A stretch of DNA of 43,138 nucleotides from positions 1 through 43,138 of the forward strand of contig DRKP01000123.1 of the NCBI GenBank assembly GCA_011051715.1. The letters run 5' to 3'. The DNA comes from Sedimenticola thiotaurini (GTDB taxonomy: Bacteria; Pseudomonadota; Gammaproteobacteria; Chromatiales; Chromatiaceae). Below, piece after piece: positions 8,211 through 16,595 of this stretch (positions are counted from its first letter, which is position 1; each line of letters starts with the position of its first letter). The position numbers were made by a program, and so were the translations under genes. Below the pieces are notes generated by a model. The model did not search any database. It was not told where the DNA came from and saw only the letters and a list, made by a program, of their open reading frames with translations.

Positions 8211-9417
8211 AGAGCAGGGGAAGGGTGGTATCGCCGGCATCGTCGGCCGGACGCCGGCCGAGCTTGCGGCCGAGCCGGTTCTGGCGGCGCTCCCGGTCCG
8301 GGCCCGGTGGCAGCCGCCTGGTCTGTTCCCAGGCCGCCCGCAGATCCCCGGTCACGTGTTCGTGGTACTTGGCCAGCTCCTCTCCGGCACCGGCATCGCC
8401 CTGCGCCGCCAGCCGCTGCCAGATCGCCACCGCCTGCCGCAGGCGGCCCTGACGGCGCAGCAGCCGCGCCAGTTGCCGCAGCGCATCCTGTCCCAGATGG
8501 TCCCGGCTCCGTTGCAGCAGCTCCACCGCCCGCTCCCTCTCCCCCGCCCGTTCCACCGCCGCTGCCACCGCCGCCGGGTCGGCCCCGTTGGCCAATGGAT
8601 CCCGGTAGACCCGCTCCAGCCCGGGCAGCAGCCGGGCGAGGGCGACGATGTCGTCGCGGTTGTGGGCACAGGTCCGTGCCAGCCGCGCCGTCTCCCCCCG
8701 GCGCAGCCAGTCGAGCCAGGCCCCGGGGGCCTCGGCACCCGGGAGGTCGTCCCGGCGCCGGAACCCGAGCAGACGCTGTTCCGCAGTCTGCAGGCGGCAG
8801 TCCGGCCAGGCAGACCCGAAGGCGCGGCGCACCGGATGGAGCAGATCCAGGTGGGGCAGCCCGGACAACGGATCCGCCACCCGGTTGAGGCGGAAGCGGG
8901 CAGAGAGAAACGGCAGGTCGAACCCCTTGCCGTTGTAACTGACCAGCACCCGTTCAGGCCCGATCCGGCCAGCCACCTGCTGCAGCATCGACCGCTCACC
9001 GGAGAAACGGGTGACCAGGTACTGACACAGCTCCAGTCCGCCATCGGCCATCAGCCGCGCCAGGCCGAGCAGGAACACCAGGGTCCCGCTGCCTCCGGCC
9101 AGGCCGGTGGTCTCGGTATCGATGAACAGCAGGCGGCCGGGATCGACACCGGCAGCGGCGCCGGCCCAGGACGGGGAGAGGGGCGCCCGGCACTGCCCCA
9201 CATCCCCGCTCCGCAACCGGTGGCGGAGCAGCACCACGCCCGGGGCGGTGACCTGTCCCCCCAGCGCCCGGGCCAGAAGCCGGTCGTCCCGTTCCGCCGC
9301 CTCCTGCGGCCGGCGACGGCGCAGGCGCAGGCGCTCGATCCGCAGCGCCAGATCGTCGCTGTTCCGCGCCACGGGCGCCTGCCCCCGCAGCCGCTGCAGT
9401 CGTTCCCTAAGCTCCAT
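8209..9417 (-). CDS. mrfB: MrfB/YprB-like DEDD exonuclease with TPR-like tail
   Basis: Exonuclease of the RNase_H_2 family (YprB/MrfB group), 402 aa; Bacillus MrfB is of similar size. The nuclease core has FIDTETTG (first Asp/Glu pair), VSYNGKGFDLPF (second Asp) and HNRDDI (last Asp), the DEDD metal ligands. The N-terminal ~95 residues are Arg-rich. After about residue 270 the protein becomes helical with Leu/Arg/Ala repeats resembling TPR units. In Bacillus subtilis MrfA helicase and MrfB exonuclease act together in repair of mitomycin C lesions, independent of UvrABC. Here the start codon overlaps the end of the helicase gene by 11 bp, giving tight translational coupling and supporting the same partnership. 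A long hairpin covers the stop codon. Confidence 0.88.
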   Translation of the reverse strand: MELRERLQRLRGQAPVARNSDDLALRIERLRLRRRRPQEAAERDDRLLARALGGQVTAPGVVLLRHRLRSGDVGQCRAPLSPSWAGAAAGVDPGRLLFIDTETTGLAGGSGTLVFLLGLARLMADGGLELCQYLVTRFSGERSMLQQVAGRIGPERVLVSYNGKGFDLPFLSARFRLNRVADPLSGLPHLDLLHPVRRAFGSAWPDCRLQTAEQRLLGFRRRDDLPGAEAPGAWLDWLRRGETARLARTCAHNRDDIVALARLLPGLERVYRDPLANGADPAAVAAAVERAGERERAVELLQRSRDHLGQDALRQLARLLRRQGRLRQAVAIWQRLAAQGDAGAGEELAKYHEHVTGDLRAAWEQTRRLPPGPDRERRQNRLGRKLGRRPADDAGDTTLPLL

Positions 9418-11800
9418 GCATCAGCTCCAGGATACGGCGGGCGGCCTTCCGCGCCGAGTGGCCCCGCTGTTCATCGGCGGCCAGGATCGGACCGACGCAG
9501 GCAGGGCAGCCGAAGCGGCAGCCGCAGCCGTCGATCAGCGCCCCGGCATCCTCCAGCAATTGCCTCTGCCGTTCATAGAGGGCGGGCGCCAGCCCGATGC
9601 CCCCCGGGCAGTTGTCATAGAGAAACAGGGTGGGGGCGAAGCGGCGCTGCAGCGCCGGATCGAGCTCCCCTGGCCCGGCGCTGTGGAGAGTACCGCGTCC
9701 GTCGGCGCCGACGACGGCGGACCATGTCCCCTCGCCGTCGCCCACCGCCCGGCCAAGGTCCGCCGGTTCGGTCATCAGCCGCAGGACCGCCACCTGGTGC
9801 AGTGCGAAGGCGGCGCCGAGAAAACCGTCCAGTGCCTGCTGACGACTGGGAAAGGCCGCCTCCAGCCGCTGCGCTGGCAGCTGCCACCAGAGGGCGCTGG
9901 TATGCATCTCCTGGTCCGGCAGATCGATGCGGCCGAAGCCGACGTTCTCGTGACTGTAGTAGCGGATCTTCTTGTAACCCGCCACCCGGCGCACCAGGTG
10001 CACCTCGCCATGGGCGGCGACCGCATCCGGCCCCTCCTGTCGCTCAAACCGCTCCAGGATCTTCAGCCGGGTGTAGTCGATGGCATCGGTGTAGTAGTCG
10101 GCCCGGGTGCTGCGCACGAACGCCTTGCGCCCGGCCCAGTCCAGCCGCTCCACCTGGTAGGGACTGGACTGGACCATGTAGATCGCCCCCTCGTAGAGGG
10201 TCATGGGCGCAGCGCTGTAGTCGACCTCGGCGATCACCCTCTTGCCGCCGTCGCTGATGTCGATCACCACGAAGTTGCCCTCCGCCACCGAGCGCAGGGA
10301 GACGCTGTTGGCCGGATAGCTGTCGGCCACCCAGTGCCAGCGCTCCCCCTCCCGGTGCAGCACCCCCTCCTCCACCAGATAGTCGAGCAGCGCCGCCGGG
10401 TCCCCGCTGCCGAAGCGCTCGCCACGGTGGAACGGCAGCTCGAAGGCGGCGCAGCGGACGTGGTCGAGCAGTATCAGCAGCTGGTCCGGGTCGATCCGCG
10501 CACTCTCCGGCGGTGCGCCGAGGAAGAACTCCGGGTTGCGCACCATGTACTGGTCGAGGGCATCGCTGCCGGCCACCAGTACGCCCAGGGCGGGCCGGTC
10601 ACGCCGCCCCGCCCGGCCCAGCCGCTGCCAGGTGGCGGCCACGGTGCCGGGATAGCCGTTGAGCAGGCACACGTCCAGGCTGCCGATATCCACTCCCAGC
10701 TCCAGGGCCGAGGTGGTGACCACGCAGTCGATCTGCCCCTGCCGCAGCCGCCCCTCGACGGCGCGCCGCTCCCGCGGCAGGTAGCCGCCGCGGTAGGCGG
10801 CCACCCGGGGTGGCCGGCGCGGATCCCGGTCGAAACGGTCCTTCAGGTACCTGGTCAACACCTCCACCTGCAGCCGGCTGCGGGCGAAGACGATGCTCTT
10901 CAATCCCAGGGCGGTTGCACGACGGGCGATGCGGACGGTCTGGGAGCGGGCCGAGGCGCGGATACCGAGATCCGCATTCACCACCGGCGGGTTCCACAGC
11001 AGCAGACGCTTCTCGCCGCTGGGCGCGCCGCTGCGATCGATCAGCTGCACCGGGCGACCGGTGAGACGCCCCGCCAGTTCACCGGGGTTGGCGATGGTGG
11101 CGGAGGTGAGGATGAAGCGGGGTTCACTGCCATAGAAGGCACAGATCCGCAGCAGCCGCCGCAGCAGATTGGCCATGTGGGAACCGAACACGCCGCGGTA
11201 ACCGTGCATCTCGTCGATCACCACGAAGCGCAGCGATTCCAGGAAGCGGGCCCACTTGGTGTGATGGGGGAGGATCCCCTGGTGCAGCATGTCCGGGTTG
11301 GAGACGACGATGTCGCCGCGGCTGCGCACCGCCCGGCGTGCGTCGCCGGGGGTGTCGCCATCGAAGGTGAAGGCGCCCACCCCCAGTCCACCGCACCGGT
11401 TCAGCTCGGTCAGCTCCGTCACCTGGTCCTGGGACAGGGCCTTGGTGGGAAACAGGTAGAGCGCGGTGGCCTCCCGCTGCAGTACCGACTGCAGCACCGG
11501 CAGGTTGTAGCAGAGGGTCTTGCCGGATGCCGTCGGGGTGACGATCACCACGTCCTGATCGCGGCCGATGCGCTCCCAGACCTCGTGCTGATGGCGGTAG
11601 AGGCGGCGGATGCCACGCCCCGCGAGGGCCCGGCGCAGGCGCGGGTCGAGCCCGTCGGGAAGGGGAAGATACTCGCCGGCCCGGGCCGGCTGGTGCATCT
11701 CACCGGTGATCCGTTCCGGGTGGAGCCGTTTGAGCAGCCGGGCCAGGTCGTCGGCATCCTGTGCCTGCGGGGGGTGCGCCTGCTGAGTCTGTGCGTTCAT
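9407..11800 (-). CDS. mrfA: MrfA/YprA-like superfamily 2 DNA helicase
   Basis: DEAD/DEAH-box type DNA helicase with a C-terminal DUF1998-type zinc-binding region, 797 aa. The first RecA domain has Walker A TPTASGKT, motif Ia FPTKALSQDQ, the Walker B box IDEMH (a DExH variant with Met) and TSATI. The second has TSALELGVDIG and QRLGRAGR. Near the C-terminus four Cys in GCGCRFGCPAC match the zinc site of MrfA. The Bacillus enzyme is a 3'-5' helicase that works with MrfB on crosslink or monoadduct damage. The ATG at 11800 has GGAG directly adjacent, an unusually short spacing, so initiation may be weak or begin elsewhere. It is the first gene of a two-gene unit and divergent from ppk2. Confidence 0.9.
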   Translation of the reverse strand: MNAQTQQAHPPQAQDADDLARLLKRLHPERITGEMHQPARAGEYLPLPDGLDPRLRRALAGRGIRRLYRHQHEVWERIGRDQDVVIVTPTASGKTLCYNLPVLQSVLQREATALYLFPTKALSQDQVTELTELNRCGGLGVGAFTFDGDTPGDARRAVRSRGDIVVSNPDMLHQGILPHHTKWARFLESLRFVVIDEMHGYRGVFGSHMANLLRRLLRICAFYGSEPRFILTSATIANPGELAGRLTGRPVQLIDRSGAPSGEKRLLLWNPPVVNADLGIRASARSQTVRIARRATALGLKSIVFARSRLQVEVLTRYLKDRFDRDPRRPPRVAAYRGGYLPRERRAVEGRLRQGQIDCVVTTSALELGVDIGSLDVCLLNGYPGTVAATWQRLGRAGRRDRPALGVLVAGSDALDQYMVRNPEFFLGAPPESARIDPDQLLILLDHVRCAAFELPFHRGERFGSGDPAALLDYLVEEGVLHREGERWHWVADSYPANSVSLRSVAEGNFVVIDISDGGKRVIAEVDYSAAPMTLYEGAIYMVQSSPYQVERLDWAGRKAFVRSTRADYYTDAIDYTRLKILERFERQEGPDAVAAHGEVHLVRRVAGYKKIRYYSHENVGFGRIDLPDQEMHTSALWWQLPAQRLEAAFPSRQQALDGFLGAAFALHQVAVLRLMTEPADLGRAVGDGEGTWSAVVGADGRGTLHSAGPGELDPALQRRFAPTLFLYDNCPGGIGLAPALYERQRQLLEDAGALIDGCGCRFGCPACVGPILAADEQRGHSARKAARRILELMHGA

Positions 11801-11892
11801 CTCCGGGACCGGTTAAGCTGTTGCTGGTACGGAATCAGAGATTAACCACCCGGGGGGCTCAAACCATGAGCCCGCCGGCAGGAGACACGGTC

Positions 11893-12765
11893 ATGTTCGA
11901 AGCCATCCCCAGTCCCTACCTCGTTCCCTTCGACGGCTCCTTCCAGCGCCGCAGGATGCCGACCAGGCCGCCCGGGGGGAGCGGCAGCAAGAAGGCCCTG
12001 AAGCGGGAGCTGGCCGGTTACGTGGAGCAACTGGACGAGCTGCAGCGGGTGCTCTACGCCCACGACCGTTACTCCATTCTGCTGGTGTTCCAGGCGATGG
12101 ACGCGGCCGGCAAGGACGGCACCATCCGGGCGGTGATGAGCGGGCTCAACCCGGCCGGCTGCCAGGTCTACTCGTTCAAGCAGCCGAGCAGCGAGGAATT
12201 GGAGCACGATTTTCTCTGGCGCACCGCCCGCCGCCTGCCCGAGCGGGGACGCATCGGCGTGTTCAACCGCAGTTACTACGAGGAAGTACTGGTGGTGCGG
12301 GTGCACCCCGAGTATCTGGAGAACCAGCACCTGCCACGGCCGCTGAACCGCAAGGGGATCTGGAAACAGCGCTTCCGCTCGATCCTGGACCACGAGCACC
12401 ACCTGGCGCGAAACGGCACCGTGATCCTGAAGTTCTGGCTCAACGTCTCGCGGGAGGAGCAGAAACGGCGCTTTCTGTCACGCCTGGACGAGCCCCAGAA
12501 GAACTGGAAGTTTTCCTCCAGCGACGTGCGGGAGCGGGGCTGGTGGGACGACTACATGAAGGCCTACGAGAAGGCACTGCGCGCCACCTCCCGCCCCTGG
12601 GCCCCCTGGTATGCGATCCCCGCCGACGACAAGCCGTACATGCGGGTGCAGGTGGCGAAGATCCTCACCGACACCCTGAACAGCCTGGATCTGCACTATC
12701 CCCGGGTGGACGAAAAGGAACGGGCCCGGTTCGACGAGATGCGGCGACTGCTGGAACAGGAGTGA
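11893..12765 (+). CDS. ppk2: PPK2-family polyphosphate kinase
   Basis: Nucleotide:polyphosphate phosphotransferase, 290 aa, of the PPK2-related group (TIGR03709-like, close to class III enzymes). It transfers phosphate between polyphosphate and AMP/ADP or other nucleotides. Seen in sequence: the N-terminal YLVPFDGSF, Walker A region FQAMDAAGKDGTIR, the lid sequence around LWRTARRLPERGRIG, the Walker B-like FNRSYYEEVLVVRVHP and, near the C-terminus, RPWAPWYAIPADDKPYMR. The ATG at 11893 is preferred because AGGAGA lies about 9 bp upstream; an earlier ATG at 11866 would add nine residues. It is divergent from mrfA across a 92-bp gap. Direction (polyP use or synthesis) cannot be set from sequence, but single-domain enzymes of this group mostly consume polyP. 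Confidence 0.92.
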   Translation: MFEAIPSPYLVPFDGSFQRRRMPTRPPGGSGSKKALKRELAGYVEQLDELQRVLYAHDRYSILLVFQAMDAAGKDGTIRAVMSGLNPAGCQVYSFKQPSSEELEHDFLWRTARRLPERGRIGVFNRSYYEEVLVVRVHPEYLENQHLPRPLNRKGIWKQRFRSILDHEHHLARNGTVILKFWLNVSREEQKRRFLSRLDEPQKNWKFSSSDVRERGWWDDYMKAYEKALRATSRPWAPWYAIPADDKPYMRVQVAKILTDTLNSLDLHYPRVDEKERARFDEMRRLLEQE

Positions 12766-12819
12766 GCGGGACATGCCGGCCGGGACGTCCCCGACCGGGC
12801 CGTCACCGCCGTCCGGCGC

Positions 12820-13152
12820 TCACTGGGGGATGTGCTCTTGTGCCTTCTGGTTCTGCTGGGGCGCGGCATAGCCGTAGGGGGGGTAGCCGTAGCCGTAGGG
12901 ATATCCGCCCCAGCCATAGGCCGGACCATACCCCCAGCCGGGACCACCCCAGCCGGGGCCCCAGCCCCGGTAGCCGTAGGGGCCACCCCAGCGGTCATAG
13001 TAGTAGTCATCATAGTGGCGGTCGCTGCCGAACCACTTGGATGGATTGAACATGTTGAACATGTTGCCGGCGGCCGCACTCGGCAGATAGGCCACCGAGG
13101 CCATACCGACCGCCAGAGTGGAACCCAGGAGTAGGATCGCTTTCTTATTCAC
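12820..13152 (-). CDS. Probable sulfur globule protein (Gly/Tyr/Pro-rich, exported)
   Basis: A 110-aa exported protein with a signal peptide (to about residue 28, ending SAAAG) and a mature part dominated by Gly, Tyr, Pro and Trp. The start of the mature protein, NMFNMFNPSKWFGSDR, followed by a DDYYYDR block and Gly-Tyr-Pro-Trp repeats, resembles the sulfur globule proteins of purple sulfur bacteria and other sulfur-oxidising gammaproteobacteria. Those proteins coat periplasmic elemental sulfur. A second GTG at 13161 is in frame, but GAGGT lies directly against it and 9 bp before the GTG at 13152, so the latter is chosen. The gene stands alone between convergent ppk2 and the repeat protein gene. 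Low-complexity composition makes remote homology uncertain; a generic Gly/Tyr-rich envelope protein is the alternative. Confidence 0.72.
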   Translation of the reverse strand: MNKKAILLLGSTLAVGMASVAYLPSAAAGNMFNMFNPSKWFGSDRHYDDYYYDRWGGPYGYRGWGPGWGGPGWGYGPAYGWGGYPYGYGYPPYGYAAPQQNQKAQEHIPQ

Positions 13153-13207
13153 CGTCCGCACACCTCGTCGTCGCTGGAACCAGAATGGAATGAATCAGCC
13201 CGGATCT

Positions 13208-13237
13208 TTTTTAACACCGCCGCTTCCCCAGGGTCAA
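13208..13237 (-). promoter_or_regulatory. Candidate sigma-70 promoter of the sulfur globule-like gene
   Basis: On the minus strand a -35-like TTGACC (13232-13237) is followed after 18 bp by TAAAAA (13208-13213). The expected transcription start is about 50 bp before the GTG start at 13152. Five of six and four of six consensus bases match; the AT-rich patch stands out from its GC-rich surroundings. No start-site evidence is available. Confidence 0.4.
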
Positions 13238-13254
13238 TGTACCGCACCGCCGGA

Positions 13255-13944
13255 TCACGGCTTGTGCTGATCACAGGAGAGAAACGACCGGGTCCCGGGG
13301 GTGCTCACATAGGAGACCAGGCAGGTGGTGGCCGCGGCGGTGTCCTCGATCTTGCGCACCACCAGGTCACCCTCTTTCAGGGAGGCGGTCTGGTAGAGCC
13401 CGCCCTTGCCGTCGGGGATGGAGTCGTAGCAGGCCACCGACGGACTGGTTCCCTTGGTCCTGACGTAGGCCACCAGGCAGATCTTGTTGTTGCCCCTGTC
13501 CAGGATCTTGCGGATGTCGAGATCACCCTCGCGCAGGTGCCCCGACTCCACCATGTTGTCCTTGGTGCGCTGGGTATTGGGATAGCAGGTCACCGCCGGC
13601 GAGGTCCCCGGCGTGGAGACGTAGGCGACCAGGCAGTACATGTTGTTCTTGGTGTCGTCCAGTTTCCGGATCACCAGGTCGTCCACCTTGAGATGACCGA
13701 CCTGGAACAGGCTGGCGCCGAACCCCTCCGCCGCGTGGTAGCAGCGCACCACCGGGCTGGTCCCCTTGGTCTGGACATAGAAGGCGAGGCAGGTCCGGTT
13801 GCTGCCCAGATCGGTGATGTTCCTGACCACCAGGTTGTGCTCCTTCATCTCACCGGTCTGAACCAGCAGCGACGACTTGTACTCTCCCGCCTGCAGCAGC
13901 AGCGGCAGCACCAGTACCGCGAACGCGAACCATGCTCTCATCAT
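13255..13944 (-). CDS. Secreted protein of four 52-residue tandem repeats
   Basis: A 229-aa protein of unknown function with a signal peptide (about residues 1-20, ending LLQAG). The mature part is four tandem repeats with an exact 52-residue period, the last one truncated after its second Cys. Each unit reads roughly GHLKEGDLVIRKIxD, a short polar segment, then CLVAYVSTPGTSPxVxC. Two Cys, 16 residues apart, occur in every repeat, so one disulfide per unit in an oxidised periplasmic or outer environment is likely. Alternating hydrophobic residues suggest a beta fold such as a propeller or solenoid. The gene lies on the same strand as, and 103 bp upstream of, the sulfur globule-like gene, but the gap holds a promoter-like sequence, so co-transcription is uncertain. 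I know no name for this family. Confidence 0.85.
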   Translation of the reverse strand: MMRAWFAFAVLVLPLLLQAGEYKSSLLVQTGEMKEHNLVVRNITDLGSNRTCLAFYVQTKGTSPVVRCYHAAEGFGASLFQVGHLKVDDLVIRKLDDTKNNMYCLVAYVSTPGTSPAVTCYPNTQRTKDNMVESGHLREGDLDIRKILDRGNNKICLVAYVRTKGTSPSVACYDSIPDGKGGLYQTASLKEGDLVVRKIEDTAAATTCLVSYVSTPGTRSFLSCDQHKP

Positions 13945-14270
13945 CCTGTCTCCCCCTCTCGGTCCGATTGGTAGGGAACTCCCTCGACGGGCCCCTCTTC
14001 GTCATTCCGGCAACGGCCGGAATCCATGCCCCTCAACCGTGCGGATCCCGGCCTGTACCTGTGTGACGGGTCGTTCCGGCACTCCCCGGGGAACCCGGAG
14101 CGTTACCGTTCCACCGCCTGCCGACACCCCCTGGTCCGACGCCGCCTGCTCCCGCGCCAGCGCCCGGCGGCCGGATCGTTCCGGGCCTGCTTCACTCCCC
14201 CGTTCCCCGAATTGAAGACCAGCGACGCGGGAAAATCAATTCCGGCCGATGACGCCGCGGCCGGCAATCA
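13945..14270. other. Intergenic region, 326 bp
   Basis: The left part holds the dispersed palindromic repeat at 13999-14079. The rest (14080-14270) contains no convincing gene, RNA or terminator. The start region of the 52-residue repeat protein (ATG at 13942-13944) has a GA-rich ribosome-binding site, and its promoter is not obvious. Confidence 0.6.
13999..14079. repeat. Dispersed palindromic repeat, full copy
   Basis: The left half is CGTCATTCCGG with a short loop and CCGGAATCCA; the right half is GGATCCCGGCCTG followed by TGACGGGTCGTTCC. The two halves are themselves roughly complementary, so the element can fold into a long cruciform-like hairpin. Other copies occur at 8130-8164, 17631-17697 and 40845-40872. 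It resembles REP/MITE-type gammaproteobacterial intergenic repeats; no transposase is present. Confidence 0.7.
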
Positions 14271-15548
14271 TCAGCGGTCGGTGAGCTTGAACTCGATGCG
14301 CCGGTTGCGCTGGTAGGCCTCGGGGGTGTCGCCGGGATCGACCGGGTGGAACTCGCCGAAGCCGGTGGCGGCGAGGCGGTCAGCGGGGATCCCCTGGGAG
14401 ATCAGATAGCGCACCACGGAGACGGCACGGGCGGTGGAGAGTTCCCAGTTGGAGGGAAACTGATCGGTATGGATCGGCTGGCGGTCGGTGTGACCGTCCA
14501 CCCGCAGGATCCAGCTCACTTCCGGCGGGATATGGGCGGCGATCTCGCGCAGGGTGCGGGCGAGCTTGGACAGCTCCCGCTTTCCCGCCTCACCCAGGGT
14601 GGCGGACCCGGATTCGAACAGCAGCTCCGACGGGAACACGAAGCGGTCGCCCACCACGCGGATGTTGGGATTGTCCGCCAGCACCTCGCGCAACCGGCCG
14701 AAGAACTCGGAGCGGTACTTCTTCAGTTCGTTCACCTGCTTCGCCAGCAGGATGTTGAGGCGCTTGCTCAGTTCGCCGATCTTCACCTCCTGCTCGGCGC
14801 TCTCCAGCTCCTTCAGCTGCAGCGCGCGGGCGATCACCGTCAGCTGCTTGCGCAGGGCGGTGATCTGGCGGTTGAGCAGGGCCACCTGGGCCTGGGCCTT
14901 GGTGGTGAGCTCCTTCTCCTGCTCCAGGGCCTCCTTGTCCGAGCGGGTGATGGCGAACAGCTCCTGGATGCGGATGTCGCGCCGGTCGATCTCCTGCTGG
15001 GCCAGCAGGGTGCGCTCCTCGGCATCGGCCAGTTTCGCCTGCAGCGCCTTGCTGCGGTCCCGCAGCACCCCGACCTGGCCCTGGCTGGCCGCCAGCGAGG
15101 TGCCGAGGCGGGCCACGTCCGCCTCCAGCGAGCGGCGCAGTTTCCGCAGGGCGTCGATGTCCTGCTGCAGCGAGGCGAGAGTGCGCAGCTGCAGCTCGAT
15201 CTTCTCCCGGTCCGCCGCCACCGTCTTGTTCAGCCGCTCCACCTCGCCGTAGAGCTCGTACTGTTTCTCCAGGCTCAGGCTGTACTGTTCCGACAGGTGG
15301 CCGACCTTGTCCTGCAACTGGCGGCTGCGCTCCTTCTCCGAGCCGAGCAGGCTGGTGATCTCGGCCAGGCGCGCATTGAGCTCGTCCAGTTCGCTCTCCC
15401 GGTTGGACAGGGTCTCTGCCAGGAACACCTGGGCCAGGGTGAAGATCAGCAGGGTGAAGATGACCAGCATCAGCAGCGCCGACAGGGCATCCACGTAGCC
15501 CGGCCAGATGTTGATGGCGGTCCTCAGTCGGCGGCGGCTGGCAAGCAT
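14271..15548 (-). CDS. MotB/OmpA-like coiled-coil peptidoglycan-anchored protein
   Basis: A 425-aa inner-membrane protein of MotB/ZorB-like layout. There is a short cytoplasmic start, one membrane helix (about residues 18-44) that begins with Tyr-Val-Asp, a long coiled coil (about 50-290; Glu/Leu/Arg/Lys heptads) and a C-terminal OmpA-type domain (about 300-420) with ELLFESGSATL, VDGHTDRQPI and NRRIEFKL. Asp20 at the entry of the helix occupies the position of the proton-binding Asp of MotB. The OmpA domain should grip peptidoglycan across the periplasm, with the coiled coil acting as a spacer far longer than in flagellar MotB. It lies 24 bp after the MotA/ExbB-like gene, and the two must form one ion-driven complex. 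No flagellar genes are nearby, so the task is unknown. Confidence 0.88.
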   Translation of the reverse strand: MLASRRRLRTAINIWPGYVDALSALLMLVIFTLLIFTLAQVFLAETLSNRESELDELNARLAEITSLLGSEKERSRQLQDKVGHLSEQYSLSLEKQYELYGEVERLNKTVAADREKIELQLRTLASLQQDIDALRKLRRSLEADVARLGTSLAASQGQVGVLRDRSKALQAKLADAEERTLLAQQEIDRRDIRIQELFAITRSDKEALEQEKELTTKAQAQVALLNRQITALRKQLTVIARALQLKELESAEQEVKIGELSKRLNILLAKQVNELKKYRSEFFGRLREVLADNPNIRVVGDRFVFPSELLFESGSATLGEAGKRELSKLARTLREIAAHIPPEVSWILRVDGHTDRQPIHTDQFPSNWELSTARAVSVVRYLISQGIPADRLAATGFGEFHPVDPGDTPEAYQRNRRIEFKLTDR

Positions 15549-15572
15549 GGGTCGGGGGATCGGCGCCGGGGA

Positions 15573-16415
15573 TCAGTCGTCCGCCCGGGTCTGGCCGGAG
15601 AGCCGTTCACGCAGGGCACGGTTCTCCTTCTGCAGCTCGGCGATCAGGTCGCTCATGTCGACATGGGGCTCGTCCGGGCGGGCGGCCATGGCCGCCTCCT
15701 CGATGCTGTCGGGCTCGTCGATCAGGTGGGTGACACCGGAGAGCCACTCCTCCAGGCCGTCGTAGAAGCGGTTCTGGGCGTGGCCCGCCTGGATGTCCAG
15801 AAAGCCCAGCACCAGGGAGCCGCCGAGACCGAACAGGGAGGAGCTGAAGGCGGTGCCCATGCCCGCCAGCGGCTTCAGCAGGCCCGCCTTCAGATCGGCG
15901 AATACCTGGTTGAAGTCGCCCTGCCCCACGTCCAGCCCCATGATCACCCGGCCCACCGCGTCGATGGTTCCGAGCAGACCCCAGAAGGTGCCGAGCAGGC
16001 CCAGGAACACCAGCAGGCCGATCATGTAGCGGGAGATCTCGCGCGATTCGTCGAGGCGACTGCGGATGCCGTCGAGCACGGTGCGCAGGGAGAGGGCGGA
16101 CATGCTGAAACGGTCGTGCTTGACGTGGCTGTCCAGGTTCTTCGCCAGCGGCTTCAGCAGCCGCGGCTCGCGCTTCAGGGAAAGTCCGGTCTGACCGGTG
16201 CGGAAGACCTTGATCCATTCCAGTTCCGGGCGCAGGATCAGCACCTGGCGGAAGGTGATCAGCACGCCGACCAGGAGCACCGCCAGGATCAGGGCGTTGA
16301 ACACCCAGTTGGCCATGAAGGCACCCTTCAGCGGCTGGTACAGCAGGCTGCAGACGCCGCCGACGATGGCCAGAAAGATCACCATCCAGAAAAGGGTGTG
16401 TCGTGGATTGTACAT
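15573..16415 (-). CDS. MotA/TolQ/ExbB-like proton-channel protein
   Basis: A 280-aa inner-membrane protein of the MotA/TolQ/ExbB superfamily. Two N-terminal helices (about residues 8-27 and 37-57) are followed by a cytoplasmic region and two further helices holding the family signature: LVFLGLLGTFWGLLGTI and GMGTAFSSSLFGLGGSLVLGFLDI. The C-terminal 60 residues are charged and probably coiled coil. Together with the downstream OmpA-domain protein it should form a five-plus-two ion-driven rotary or force-transmitting unit. The ATG at 16415 has only a weak ribosome-binding site. Paired genes of this type occur in many proteobacteria outside flagellar loci; the related ZorA-ZorB pair belongs to Zorya phage defence, but no ZorC, ZorD or ZorE is present here. 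Confidence 0.88.
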   Translation of the reverse strand: MYNPRHTLFWMVIFLAIVGGVCSLLYQPLKGAFMANWVFNALILAVLLVGVLITFRQVLILRPELEWIKVFRTGQTGLSLKREPRLLKPLAKNLDSHVKHDRFSMSALSLRTVLDGIRSRLDESREISRYMIGLLVFLGLLGTFWGLLGTIDAVGRVIMGLDVGQGDFNQVFADLKAGLLKPLAGMGTAFSSSLFGLGGSLVLGFLDIQAGHAQNRFYDGLEEWLSGVTHLIDEPDSIEEAAMAARPDEPHVDMSDLIAELQKENRALRERLSGQTRADD

Positions 16416-16595
16416 AGGGTGCCCCGGTGGAGACGCTGCGGCCTGTCACGCCCGGCCGCTGTCGCGTCGGGCCTCTGTCCCATCCGCCCCGGCCGTGCGC
16501 AACGGCGGCGGATTCCGTCGTCGGGGAAACATAACACAACCGGAGGAAACTGGGGATACGGCTGGTTCACCATCACCACAACTCCCGCTGCCACC

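Noticed and set aside
14271-16415. Zorya phage-defence system
   Set aside because: The ZorA/ZorB-like pair is present but no ZorC, ZorD or ZorE gene is adjacent; the neighbours are an esterase-like gene and a secreted repeat protein.
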